64,000 nt of DNA from Epiperipatus broadwayi (lineage: Eukaryota; Onychophora; Udeonychophora; Euonychophora; Peripatidae). The DNA is taken from assembly GCA_028023455.1 (NCBI GenBank), contig JAQFVV010006246.1:6214363-6278362 (forward strand), given 5' to 3'. A program made the translations under genes and the position numbers. The notes beneath the pieces were generated by a model, which saw only the letters and a program-made list of their open reading frames with translations, had not been told where the DNA came from and searched no databases. Positions 37,905 through 49,789 of this stretch are shown in pieces. Numbering within the stretch: the stretch's first letter is position 1; every line of letters begins with the position of its first letter.

Positions 37905-38700
37905 TTCTTCATAGAATATTTGAAATAGTCAATGATTTAATACACACTATTTTTATCACATGCTTTGCTTGTTATTACAAATCAATCATGCAATAAAAAA
38001 TTTCCCCTTAATTTTATATTTTAGAACACAATGTGTAAATATTACCAATTGTTCATGGGGTCAAATATCATTTGGGTCTTTGAGCTACATACTGATTTTT
38101 ACAAACTTTTAATTCTTTGATGCAATATCACTGTACAAGAGCATCTAATCCAAATGTTTTGTGACATCCTTTTCTAGCACAGTTAAGCAATAAATCCATG
38201 TGATAAAAGAATTCCTATATAATCAAAAATATTTTTTTAAAAAATTGAATGCAATAAGTGAAATTCTAACATGATTAATACGTTTGGTTTTAAGATTTTA
38301 TTTTAATATTGATGGCCTCAAATTTCCAATAATCAAAGTTGATATATGTGCTAATCAGTAATCTAAATTTTAAACTAACCACATTTTAATTATATAAAAA
38401 TCTTATACTTCAAAAGATATAAAAAAAATGCTAGTCTAAAAAAACAAAATCATTAATTATTTCTTCTCTGTTATTTAACTAAAACTAAGTTACCCTGAAA
38501 TATATGTAATATTTATCTTTTTTGGTATTTAGAAAGACAATTATTTCATTTCAATTTCAGAATAAAATTTATACATCTTCATTTCAGTTATTAATGCAAT
38601 GCCATCTTCACTTCACTATTATTAAGTGCTAGCAAGTTAGCATCAACTTCTGGCAAGCATTTAAATATTTCTCCAAAATGTCTTGTTATTATTATTTTTT
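37905..38700. other. AT-rich noncoding stretch
   Basis: Possibly the 5' part of the hAT relic, but no motif can be read. Confidence 0.35.
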
Positions 38701-38702
38701 TT

Positions 38703-38807
38703 TCATATGTCATAGCATCGGCCAGGATACGAACCCACACCCGTCTGCAAACAACTACTTGTTTGCAAGGCAGTTGCGATGACATCTTGGCTAACAACAC
38801 TTGACAA
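38703..38807 (-). mobile_element. tRNA-derived SINE, copy 2
   Basis: On the minus strand the element starts TTGTCAAGTGTTG and ends GACATATG, like the copy at 645-741. The B box GGGTTCGTATCC (38725-38736) fits the tRNA consensus well. The A-box region, around GTTAGCCAAGATGTCATCGC, is more diverged. An A/T-rich tail follows. The 69-residue open frame here is a by-product. Confidence 0.65.
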
Positions 38808-38935
38808 ATGTCTTGTTATTTGTTGGGTTTTCAAGCAACTCCATCCATGCCAACTTAGTCATTTTTTAAATTTTTTCCTCCAAATAATCTTTTGGAGCAT
38901 TATATACCTTTTTTTAATGAATTAGACCAGTAGTT

Positions 38936-39060
38936 CCCAATCAGTTTTTCACTTGAATATGTCTTGGAAGTTCATTTAAATCAATTGCACCCTTTAAATA
39001 ATAAATAATTAAATGGCTTTATTGCCCAGGAAGCGAATGGGCAGCTATTGATAGATCTTG
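38936..39060 (+). mobile_element. Possible hAT element left end
   Basis: CAGTAGTTCCCAATCAG followed by TTTTTCACTTG resembles the start of nonautonomous hAT elements, which often begin CAGTGGTTCCCAA. The sequence stays moderately complex to about 39060. No matching right end was identified, so the extent is unknown. Confidence 0.35.
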
Positions 39061-39069
39061 AGCTCCATA

Positions 39070-42000
39070 ATCTACACTTGCATCAAAACATGTAGACTAA
39101 TTGTATTCTTCATAATAACAGAATGTTTGTAATCAATATAATTGCTATTTTTTCAAATTTATATATCATAAATGAAAACAAAATAGACCAACAATAGGAT
39201 TACAAAGCAACGGAATAATTAAGTTAATTATATATTTACATTCCCAAAATTAAAAAAAAAAAATCAATTCAAGTAAATATATCACAAATTAATATATATA
39301 TACATACAATATTACAATAATTAATTGATGAATAATTATTTTTCTATCATTATTCTTTTTTTTCCCCATGTATCTATAAATGCCCAATCTTGGACTCCCA
39401 GAAATATCTATACTCTGGAAGTTGGGGATTAGTAAATCATTTTGTAATATGATCAAAATAAAATAATTTCAACCAGTTATTTTTGTTTCAAATAATTATG
39501 AATTATTTACATACGTATACAAATGTTTAATAGCATTAACAATCTGCGTTTTTAAATTAAAATATCATATAATAATTTTCAACATTATTGATATACAAAA
39601 ATGAACATATCCAAGAAGGGTTAAGAAGCTAGTTATTAAAACAAAATAATTATGACAGGAGCTTTTAAATTTATATATATATAATTAAAAAGATAATTTA
39701 ATCAAACAAAAAATATTAAAATACTTTTTAAAAATAAATATGTATGACTTAATTAAAAATAATAAAAAAAAAAATCTATTAAAATAATATATATTAAAAC
39801 TATGCAAATATTTATTTGACTTATATTCAAAAGAAATTTAGGTGAAAATGAATAAAAATAGTATTAAATCTTCTGTATGTGGGTTAAAAACATTCAAAAC
39901 TAAGGTCATATTAAATTTATTTTGAAATATGAATGTTTGTACATGTACATTATATATATATGTATAATATGAATGTTTGTACATGTACATTATATATATA
40001 CTGTACCTGCCCAGATTAGAGTTATATATTATAGTATATGAAAAAAAACAGGAAGTTTATTGATCTTATTTAATTTGATTTGTTTTATGGATAATGGAGG
40101 TATTGAATTATTAATGTTAACTAGATAACCATGGCAACTTAATATTTTAAAATAATATCATTATTTATTATTAATATTAGCATCAAATTATAAATCGGTT
40201 GTGGTCAATTTTAGGAAATAATATATATATATATAAGTGAATAATAAACAAATACTAGGAAATAATTCAATAAATCATAAAATAAATCACTTGAATAAAA
40301 ATCACTATTATTATTATTATTATTATTATTTATTGCAAGTCCAGTTTGTTAATTAATTAGTTTATTGGAATATATTATTAAAAATAAATGTTAAAAATAT
40401 ATATTCATTAAAAGGTATAGAAAATGACACACGAATTCTTTATTTTTGGTTGAAAATGAAAACAATATTGAAATTGTAAAACAGAATTTTTTATTATTAT
40501 TGTATCAAATGTTTTCTAAAAATCTTCATTTTTACATGCTGTAAAAACAATTTTCATGCACCACAGAATGTTCATTGAGTTCAGTTGAATAAATGTCTTA
40601 GTAATAATTAACAGCAGCAAAGAGAGGTTATAAATAGAATGGAAACTCTTTAACTCTAGTCATATAACTTTTGTCATTGTCTAGAATGGAAGTTTTTACA
40701 TTCGACTTTAAAAATTATTAATTTTACTTTAAAAGTAATTAATTTCTAAAATAATGGAAGAATAAAAAAATTAAACTGCCTGCCCATTCAATTTAGGGCA
40801 GGTTGTTGACAGGATTCCAGGGAAAATGGCAAAATGTATTATAAAAATAACCCATCAAAATTCATTGTATTGCAAGTAAGCTATAAAATATTCCATTGTT
40901 AAAATCTGGGATTTCATCTATGTATTTGTGATGAATACAAACCTCATAATGTATATATGGATGTCATATTTCTGATAAATAAATTTCACAAAATCGATTA
41001 ATTCAAACTTCTATGTGACAATAAGAAATTGAAATTTCACTTTACTGACATAAAAAAATGCTAGCATTTATTACTCATTTGGATGTAACTGAATTTTGTC
41101 AATGGAAGAACATCTCATTATATACCATTGCAAAAAAAATACAATACCAGTGGTGTATAGTGTTGCGTCATCTAACTAACTACTCTTTATACAATAAATT
41201 GGACATGGATTTGAATGAAAGGGGAAGGTATTGGAATAAAAGATCCTTGATCATTATTATTATTCATGCTTGACTTTTCTACTTCAAGAATTGTTTCTAT
41301 GCATTGAAATCAGAAACAAGGAAACCAGGAGCTACAATGGACCAGTGGGTAAAAAGGAAGAATGAGACCTTTCACTTATGTGGTATGACATCTGCGTGCA
41401 GATTTTTCGTTTAAAAAAAAATTGTGTTTTGTTAATATTTTTTTTAAAAATATAACATCAAATAATATGTATATGTCATTATATGATAAGCTATTCACAC
41501 AGTAAAAGGTTGGTGAGACCCTTTTTTTATATTTAAACTCTTATCTGATGATATAGATTAATTCATGATATTTGGAAATTATATTAATGAATAATTAAAA
41601 ATCAATTTTATTTGATCACAATTTTTATCATTATATATATTCTAATTAAAGTCTAGGGAAGATATTTGGAACTTCTTCAGTTTATATATATAGTATATTG
41701 TCATACAACATACTTTTGAGTTATATACATATTTATATATTATTCATTATTGATTTTTGTAAAATAATAGACAATCAAATTAATTAAACAGTATTTGTAT
41801 TTTTTAAACTGGCTATGATTTTAGTCAATTGCATATACATTGTGTTTTTTTATTTTCATTATCATTATTATTAATTCTTATTATAAATCAATAAATTTAA
41901 AGTTGATTGAAACCCAATAAATCTCTAATTATTTTTTTTAAGTGTGCAAAGTAATTTTTGATATTAAAATCCTGATCTAAAATCAAACCAATATTGGTAA

Positions 42001-42690
42001 GTGAAATAGGGTTATATACACATATATTTTATTATGATTATTATTAAGTTTAATTAGATATAAATTTCATGTTGTCATTGCATTGAAATATTTGTTTGCT
42101 TTATACAAGTGAACACCAGTTGTATAAATAATTTTATTAGTTCATGGTTAATTATTAAGCTTGTTTATCTTGTCCAGTTATAAAGATCTTGATAGATTTT
42201 ATTCTGTCATTCCTCAGAATAATCAGTCTTAATTATTTTTAGATTTCTATGAGGTGGATCGTACATTTTATTAACGATTAAATCTTAATGTTTATCTTTG
42301 ACTTAAAACAACATACCAATAATTATTTTATATAGCTTAATTGTCATAAAATCCATTTTAATAATTGATTGCCTGGAAATTTAAAATAGATAGATGGGAT
42401 TAGTTGATCATAATTCAGTAAATATCCAATAGAAACCTATTGTATATTTGATATAATGATATGATTGGATATTATAAAAGCAAGGTTATCTAATAATTTA
42501 TTAATAATGTGTTCTTGTAGAATATTTCATTTTAATATATATATATATATGTAACATAAATAAAGTTTAAAGAAATATTTAAAGGTCAAATATAAGAATT
42601 AAAATTTAAAATATTAATAACAAGATTTAACTCAGGTATTGAAATCCGTGAGGTGAGTCACTAGTAATTCAATAAAATATAGCCAGGTAT
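39070..42690. other. AT-rich noncoding stretch with small tandem repeats
   Basis: No gene was recognised. An exact 32-bp direct repeat (39929-39960 and 39969-40000) contains the palindrome TGTACATGTACA. A short (ATT)n run lies at about 40305-40330. Many A/T-only tracts. Confidence 0.5.
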
Positions 42691-42763
42691 ACAGACAGTA
42701 ATCTTATCCACTTTCATTTCTTGGTTTGATGTTAAGTGTGTTTAAACAAATACTAAGTGAATA

Positions 42764-42860
42764 TGGTCTAGCAGCACCACTAGATTATCTGAATCTAGAC
42801 AGTTATATCTGATAACCTTCACATGTACTGGGTTTGAATCCCTTCTTGGTACTTTATTTA
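42764..42860 (+). mobile_element. tRNA-like SINE remnant
   Basis: TGGTCTAGCAGCACCACTAG at about 42764-42783 resembles an A box, and GGGTTTGAATCCC at 42830-42842 is a well-kept B box. Spacing fits a tRNA-type head. The flanks give no tail that I can match to the other SINEs here. Confidence 0.5.
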
Positions 42861-42869
42861 TAATAAAAT

Positions 42870-45800
42870 GGAAGATTTTGTTTTGAGCCATATCACTATA
42901 AGCACTAATATTTAGGAAAAGTAAAACATCTTTAAACCAAAGTGGAGTATACTAGACATAAATCATTTCTCAGATCTTAACATAACAAATGTGTTTCAAT
43001 ATTTTTATAAGTTTACTAGCTCAGATTATATATAACTAATTTAGGATGCAATTCACTCATCCTTGCATGAAATAGATGATGGGATGTGGTTATAATAATA
43101 CTAAGAGATCACTAAATATTATAAAATCAATATTTATTTATGGCCTTTAAACAGTTAAACAGCTCATTAATTAAAACGTTGATGACGATGATGATGATGA
43201 TAATAATAACAATAATGACAAGGGTTTCAACTACAGCTTTAGAACTAAGCCTAAACATAAAACTAATTTTTATAAAGAAATTCATAATTATTGCTTAATT
43301 TTAGCATATTTACTTATATCTTAAATAACTAATTTTCAACCATTGATGATGATGAATAATCACACTTAACAAAGACTACAATTAATGAAATATATACGCC
43401 TCGTTTAATAAAACAAACTAATATTTATTACTACATTTCTAACATATACATAAAAATTTCTAGATAAATATGAAAATTGACATGAATAATAATAATAATA
43501 ATAATTGATTATATAACAATCCTCAGATTAATTTTAAGTTCTTCCCCCTTTCCCTTCAAATGTATTTGGTATTAAGTTGGACGTCACATTGACCATGATT
43601 TTCACTCCATGAGAAAAGTATTTTAAGAAAAAAAAATATTATCTGCTCATTAGCACACATACTTTAAAAATCCAACATGTAAATAGAATGTAAAAAAAAA
43701 TGTTAGTAGAATTGAAAGAGCAAGTTTTAGAAAAGAGTTTTAAATCATTATCTCCCCCTCCATTCTACCTCTGAAATGCTATACTTAACTTGAAACAAAC
43801 TAATCTAATATTCTAACACTACTTGTTACTCCACATTCACACATATAAAATATCATTATGTATGTGCGTGTTTTATCCCATGATAACAAAATATTATTTA
43901 AAACCAAAATAATAATATATTAGTTAAAACTAAAATCATAATACCATAAAAAAAAAATTTGTTTTACACATTAATATTTTTCATAACTGTAAAATTAATA
44001 AACAAATAATTTTGATACATTCAAGATCATTTATGAAGCTCAAAGTTATTATTAGTAAGACATTCTTGTTTTAATCGATCTGAATAGTCTTTAAAAGTTC
44101 TTTAAATAAAATATACCACTTTATTGCTAAAATGTTTATTAAGACTGATATCATAAAGAAAATAGATATAAAAAGTCATATTACCGATCTTTTGTTTGTG
44201 GCGAATTTCCAAGGGTTCAAACTTGTATATTGTCTATATTTCTGCAGCTACCATTTCCATCTTACATGGGAACAATCTCTTTCTTGAGGTGTATAACTAT
44301 TTGATGATGATGACTCTATTGAGGTTATTTGCTTTAGTGGACAATTTGGAAATCATTATATTAATTTTTCTTCTCTTCCTATCAAGCATGTGGATTAAAT
44401 ACAGCAGTTGTTTTCACATTTATAAATTTTCTTGAGTTTAAAATCAGTTGTTGTAACAATTAATTGGACTTGATGATTAATATTTATCAGTAGATTAATT
44501 CATCTTCTTTGAATGCAGGTGAATGCTTTCTTCCTTCTATTAAAAACATCTTATTTCTCTGGTCAGTTGAAAGGTGTAGAATATTATTTTAGACAACATC
44601 TTTTCTTTCCTATGTGATGTGTAGCTTCCCCAGATGGTCCGAACCGATGGGAATACATATAATTTTTCTAGCCAGGCATTTCTTATATTTTCAGATTCAA
44701 TTGGATAGTTTAATAATCTGAATCATAAAAATAATCCTAATAATAATTCAAGACATTTTATATCCAATTTTTAGCTAACTTAACCAATCAAGATAGATCA
44801 CTTGTATTTTTGGAAAATTTGTTTTAATTAGATCTCTAATTTATTTTCAACTAAATTATTTTTCAACTGAAAAGTTTAATCCTTTTTCCAGACACTTTTG
44901 TTTAAAAAAAAATAGACTCAATCCTTATTTCTTTTCTTTTCTTTTAACATCCAGGTAACACTTCAAATCTTTGAGCTTCCTTCTTTAGATCTTGAGATAA
45001 GACAATTTCAAAATTAGAGCTCTGACCCATTATAAGCTTCCAAAGTGAAAAACAATTATTTACAAAAAAAAAAAATTGTACAAAGATCGATATCTGATTA
45101 AACAGATTTCCTCTTTTAACAAAAAATTGTACAAAAAAATAATTTGACAGATTTAATCCTTCCTTTTCTTTCAATATTTAGGAAATGTAAATTTCTGTAT
45201 GTAATGTAAACATCCTTCATTCTTTCAAATCATTCATAAATAACATTAAATACTATAATTGCTAGCTTAGTAATTATAACCCAATTATTTAATTAAATCT
45301 GTAACTTTTAAATCAATTATAATTAAAGAAAAAAAAATAAAAGATAGAATAAAATATTAGAATTGATAAGATAGGTTAGTTTTAAAGAAAGTTAAAATGT
45401 TGAATATTTGAAATATAAAAAATTAAATAATTTACACATACATTGCCTATATGTATGCATTATAACTTTGCTTTTTAACAGAAAATTTAAATATTAAATA
45501 GTTTAAATGTGTGTATTACCTTTCTATCAACACACAAATAAAGCATATAATTGTTGTCCCACTCTTTCTCGGTTTAAAGCTTTTAGAATTTTGATCTGGT
45601 AGGGTTTGAACTTGGATGCCCTACAGCTTCTTTTATGGTTATATAAAATTGTGATGATGATTTTTGGTTTACCTTTTCTACATGCACATTACTATAAATT
45701 TATCTAGTGACTAAATTGTAATGGCACAATATATAACTTAAACAATAATTGTATATTGATATAAGGTTAATGATTTTGTTTTATTTAAACATTAGACATA

Positions 45801-46425
45801 TTGTAAGTTTATAAAACATTCTCAAATATTGTTATAACCATTTAGGAACTAGTTTACTTAGGTAAGGAATATCATTAAATTTTAACTCAAATTTAAGTTA
45901 CTATATATGATATTTGATTGACTTAGTTATTTGTTAATTTGAGTTCGATTTCATTCAATTATAAATTAAATAGATATCTTAGGCATATATTATTGTTTAG
46001 GACAATAATATATGATTTCATTACTTTTGTAGTTTATTTTGGGATAGTGAATAGATTTGGTGACATCTGAGGTGATGATATTGTTTGCTTTCATTTGTTT
46101 TAAATGCTATCTGAATAAATTAGGTTTTAAACAAAAACTGTCATCAATATTTTATTTTAGTGTAATGGACAATCTAAATAATTATTTACTGGAAACATTG
46201 TTATTGCATAGTGTAACTAATGACTAAGCTAGATAATTTTACACAGGTTAAAATAGTTACTATTTATTGATACATGTTTTGCTATATTATAAATAATATT
46301 TAAACCATAAGGGCACTTCATTAACTTTTATTTAATTTTGTGTCAGTAATAAATGGTTGTGTAAAATAAAAACCTACAGAAAAATTTATTTGGTTTTATT
46401 ACAAATGCTGACCAAACCAGTAGCG
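42870..46425. other. AT-rich noncoding stretch
   Basis: No gene was recognised. Short GATGATG and AATAATA runs lie near 43173-43215 and 43487-43505. B-box-like segments near 44210 and 45600 are too weak to call. Confidence 0.5.
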
Positions 46426-46430
46426 AGAGA

Positions 46431-46516
46431 TAATGAGGTAGAAGATCAATTATTACCTCATTACAAAATGGCTAACCAACTGAGGGCTGATAATGACCAT
46501 GTACTGGTGGTCATTA
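46431..46516. repeat. Pair of hairpins with different but complementary stems
   Basis: The first hairpin pairs TAATGAGGTA (46431-46440) with TACCTCATTA (46454-46463). The second pairs TAATGACCA (46491-46499) with TGGTCATTA (46508-46516). Each is followed by the same kind of segment, a few bases then AAAATGGCT. The stems share TAATGA but differ inside, and each change is matched on the other strand. Confidence 0.65.
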
Positions 46517-46569
46517 TTATAAAATGGCTCCCAAATCTATGGGGCAATTAATTAAGAGAGTAGCATCAT

Positions 46570-47195
46570 TATTTATCATTATAAAATGACAGTCAATGTT
46601 TAGGCTAGATTTATATTATTTTAAATGGTATCTCAATTCCTGAGTCTTTTTCTATTCTCATCCCTTATTCTAATTTTCATTCCATTACAGTACATATTCA
46701 TACATATATAATATTTATACCACATAACTACAAAATTATAATAATGGCATAGTTTCAGCAATCAAAATTAAAATTTGATATTATCATCGATAAATATATA
46801 TATATATTAAAGAAATACTTTTATTTACATAAATGCACTAAAAATAAATTTTCTTCAGCTTTCACAAATTAAAGCAAAGTGTGCATATATTTAAAAATAT
46901 TCATACATATATTTATAAATAAAAATTAAATTCTAATGATTTTGGCAAGACTGAATATAAACTACAATAGTTTACAAGTCATATTCCAAAGAATCATTTA
47001 AATAAACTTGCAACTAATGAATCAGATAAAACCCCTTGAAAAATCTGGCAAGTAGATTAACATTGATACAAGAATATGAGCATTAGTTGCAAAGCTTATT
47101 TAAATGATTCCTTGGGGATCTCATTTATGAATTACTGTAATATTGTTATCAGGCTTAATTTTTCCTTGAATAGATTTATAAAAAATATTTTTTTT
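46570..47195. other. AT-rich noncoding stretch
   Basis: No gene was recognised. Confidence 0.5.
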
Positions 47196-47564
47196 CATAT
47201 ACACCTGGGTCTCATTTTATGCAGTAGATAGGTTCCTCAGAAAACATGCACAAAAATAGACTTAACTTACTTTGAAAAATGGGGGATAGGTACTGTAATT
47301 TTCAAAAATTGCATAAAAGCAAAGCAACAACATAAAATTACTTTAAAATTCGCATAAAAAAAAAAAAAAAGGAAATAAAATATGACTAATAAAAAATTTC
47401 AAATTTGAAAAAAATTGATGCAAGACAAACTGTTTTCCTTTTTTTTTTTTTATTATTAACTACAGAATTTAATTTTATTCAAAACAATATATTTTTATAT
47501 GTAATTTATAGCATTTTACATTTTTTCATACATGTACAATATTTTAATCATTATCACTATTTAA

Positions 47565-47760
47565 TGACATGCAGATTCGTCACAAGAGGAAATATAAATA
47601 GCGCCAACTTCATTTTTTTAATTGCTCTTATAGTGGATTCACCCAAACTAAAATGTTTTCCAATTGCTGTTGATCCTTCCCATTTCGCTAAGCGATCTAA
47701 AATTGAAATTTTTGTTTCCAAAGAAATTCATTTTCTTGGGTGTTTTTTCCTCTCCATTAG
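47565..47760 (-). pseudogene. Tigger transposase helix-turn-helix fragment
   Basis: The minus-strand translation reads LETKISILDRLAKWEG, then STAIGKHFSLGESTIRAIKK. This is the N-terminal DNA-binding domain (CENP-B N/psq type) of Tigger transposases, where K-I-L-x-R-L-x-K-G-E and the G-x-STVR-x-I-x-K-x-E helix are conserved. A stop lies just upstream and the frame is soon lost downstream. No second HTH or DDE region follows within the element. The longer open frames on both strands here (47405-47770 plus, 47648-47860 minus) are not the real reading. Confidence 0.75.
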
Positions 47761-48057
47761 GGTAAACTAAAAGTTTAAAATAAAAATAAAAACTTAGACT
47801 TACGATAATAAAAAGACACCTACTCACCACTGTTGGGCAAAATTTAATTAAAACTAACAATTAAAAATTAAATTCTTATTGTTGTCTTCAATTTTCAATT
47901 CTGTTTAAAAATCAAATTTCATTGTTTCACATCAAATTAATTTCAGATCACATTACGAAATTTTTAAATTGTTAATTACAATTAAAAATCAGATTTGAAT
48001 TTTTAATTGTCAAATTTAATTGTGCCCATCACTGTTATTCACCTTTTAAAAATAAAC

Positions 48058-48350
48058 TTGCAGACCCTAAATGATTAATTGATTATGTACTCTTTTTAAA
48101 AAGCAAAAATATAATGTGATTTAAAAAGGAAAAACAACAACATGCCCAGTATAGGCACCTATAACATTTGAACAGATTTACATTATAATCTTGTAAAATT
48201 TATTACTTGCAGACACTAAATGATTAATCGATTACGTATTCTTTTTTAAAAAGCAAAAATAGTATGTGATTTAAAATACAAAAACAACAATGTGCATAGT
48301 ATAGACATCTATAATGTTTGAACAGATTTACATTATAATCTTGTAAAATT
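48058..48350. repeat. Tandem duplication of about 149 bp inside the Tigger-like element
   Basis: Two copies start at about 48058 and 48207. Both carry CTTGCAGAC, CTAAATGATTAAT, TTTAAAAAGCAAAAATA and CATTATAATCTTGTAAAATT. They differ by scattered substitutions. Confidence 0.75.
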
Positions 48351-49182
48351 TAATGTGTGTATATAAAATGGGGAAATCCTGATTTTAAGTAAATTATGAA
48401 CTTCTTTATTGCATAAAATCTATTACAGTACTATTATAAAGTGCTGAAAATATTGAAATTATTAGATGGAAGTCTAACTCCGATAATGTGCTGTTATTTT
48501 AAATATGATGTGTAAGTATGCAAAATTTATAATATTTAAAGTAATAGCGCATTATTGGAGCTCGACTTCTGATCTAATAATTTTTATCGCATAAAAGAAA
48601 ATCGTATACAAAAATATTAAGAAGAAACATGAATCACATAACTTCAAAATTGCATTAAATAAATCAACATAAAACGAGACCCGGGTGTACACTATAATAG
48701 AATGACAAATAATATTAAGTTAAAAATGTTAAAATATAATTCTTACTTGATAAAGAGTTTGTAAAAATTGATAAGTGAAACAAAGACTATTTCTAAATAT
48801 GAGTAAAAGTTGAAAAAAATGTATTTTTTTTACCTTTGAATTCATTTATGTGAATAAATATATTATTTTCTACTTTTTAATTTTATATATGTAATACTGA
48901 ATTATTGATATCAGTTTTCAATGACAAGAAGGGTCACTAATTATTACTAATAGCATCAATGTTACATATTAAATGAAAAGGTTTAATTTTTTTGTTAAAA
49001 TTTTTTGCTAATGCAAAAAAAAAAAATTATTGCCACTGTGAATACAAATGTATATAAAGTATCAAATAGAACAAACATTGAAATGTGGATGAAAATTGAG
49101 TTATAAGATTGGATCTAGGCATACAGATAAAACAAAGATAATTTAAAAAAAAAACATAATGTATCATAGATATACTAATTTC

Positions 49183-49786
49183 TGACTAGATGTGGATTTT
49201 ATGCACAACCCTTCTGGAATCCATTGATTACTCTGGTTGGTACAGTGTGGCACTACCATAAGGAGAGTTTTGCCTGTTTAATAACAGTTATGAGCTAGCA
49301 TAAGGGATAGTGATCATGTGATGTTTAGTGGTTAAACACCAATTCTGCCTAATAGGATATTGGTAGCTATGGTTGTTAAAAAGTCAAAGACACCAAAATG
49401 TATGGGTGCTGAACTGAGTTCAGACCCATATGACTATATAAGTTATTGAGCTTAGATTGAAAATATTATCGTGTTTTCAATTTCATTCTCATAGTTTTGT
49501 AGTTAAGTAGAGATAAAAGGTGGCTGCTGGAGGGTTGCATTAGATTCTAAGATCTAGGTGTAGTTGCTCTCAGATCCAAGGCTCCTCACTGATAAAGGCC
49601 ACAAGCCAGGAACTAGTCTGGGGATATTGGATGAGTAGGCACTAGATGGGGATTTTATGCAAAAGTCTTCTGGCATCCATTGATTACTCTGGCTTGCACT
49701 GAGTGGCACTACTGTATGGAGAGTTTTGCCTGTTTAATAACTTATGTGCTAGCATAAGGGATGATGATCATGTGATGTTTAGTTCA
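49183..49786 (+). repeat. Retrozyme-like repeat, dimeric copy
   Basis: A segment starting GATTTTATGCAC at 49195 and running to about 49340 recurs from 49651 to about 49783 (period 456 bp). Shared landmarks include TTGATTACTCTGG, GGAGAGTTTTGCCTGTTTAA and GTGATGTTTAGT. Between them lie about 230 bp of unique sequence and then a hammerhead-like motif (49574-49637). The arrangement is one full monomer plus a partial one, as in tandem ribozyme-bearing repeats. The family recurs at 54189-54850. Confidence 0.7.
49574..49637 (+). ncRNA. Hammerhead ribozyme motif, core-mutated
   Basis: Same layout as the motifs at 54584-54740: outer stem strands ATCCAA and TTGGAT, inner stem strands TCCTCA and TGGGGA, and palindromic ACTAGT before the cleavage C. 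The core reads CTGATAA where CTGANGA is required, and GGAA where GAAA is required. Both changes hit conserved nucleotides, so self-cleavage is not expected. Confidence 0.55.
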
Positions 49787-49789
49787 TTT

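Larger units (their letters stand above)
47202..48687. mobile_element. Tigger/pogo-like DNA transposon, degraded
   Basis: The ends CACCTGGGTCTCATTTTATG and its near-complement (CATAAAACGAGACCCGGGTG) form terminal inverted repeats. Both ends are flanked by TA, the target duplication of Tc1/mariner/pogo elements. The 1.49-kb interior holds a minus-strand fragment of a Tigger-type helix-turn-helix domain and a tandem duplication. There is no DDE domain, so the copy is nonautonomous or decayed. Confidence 0.75.
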
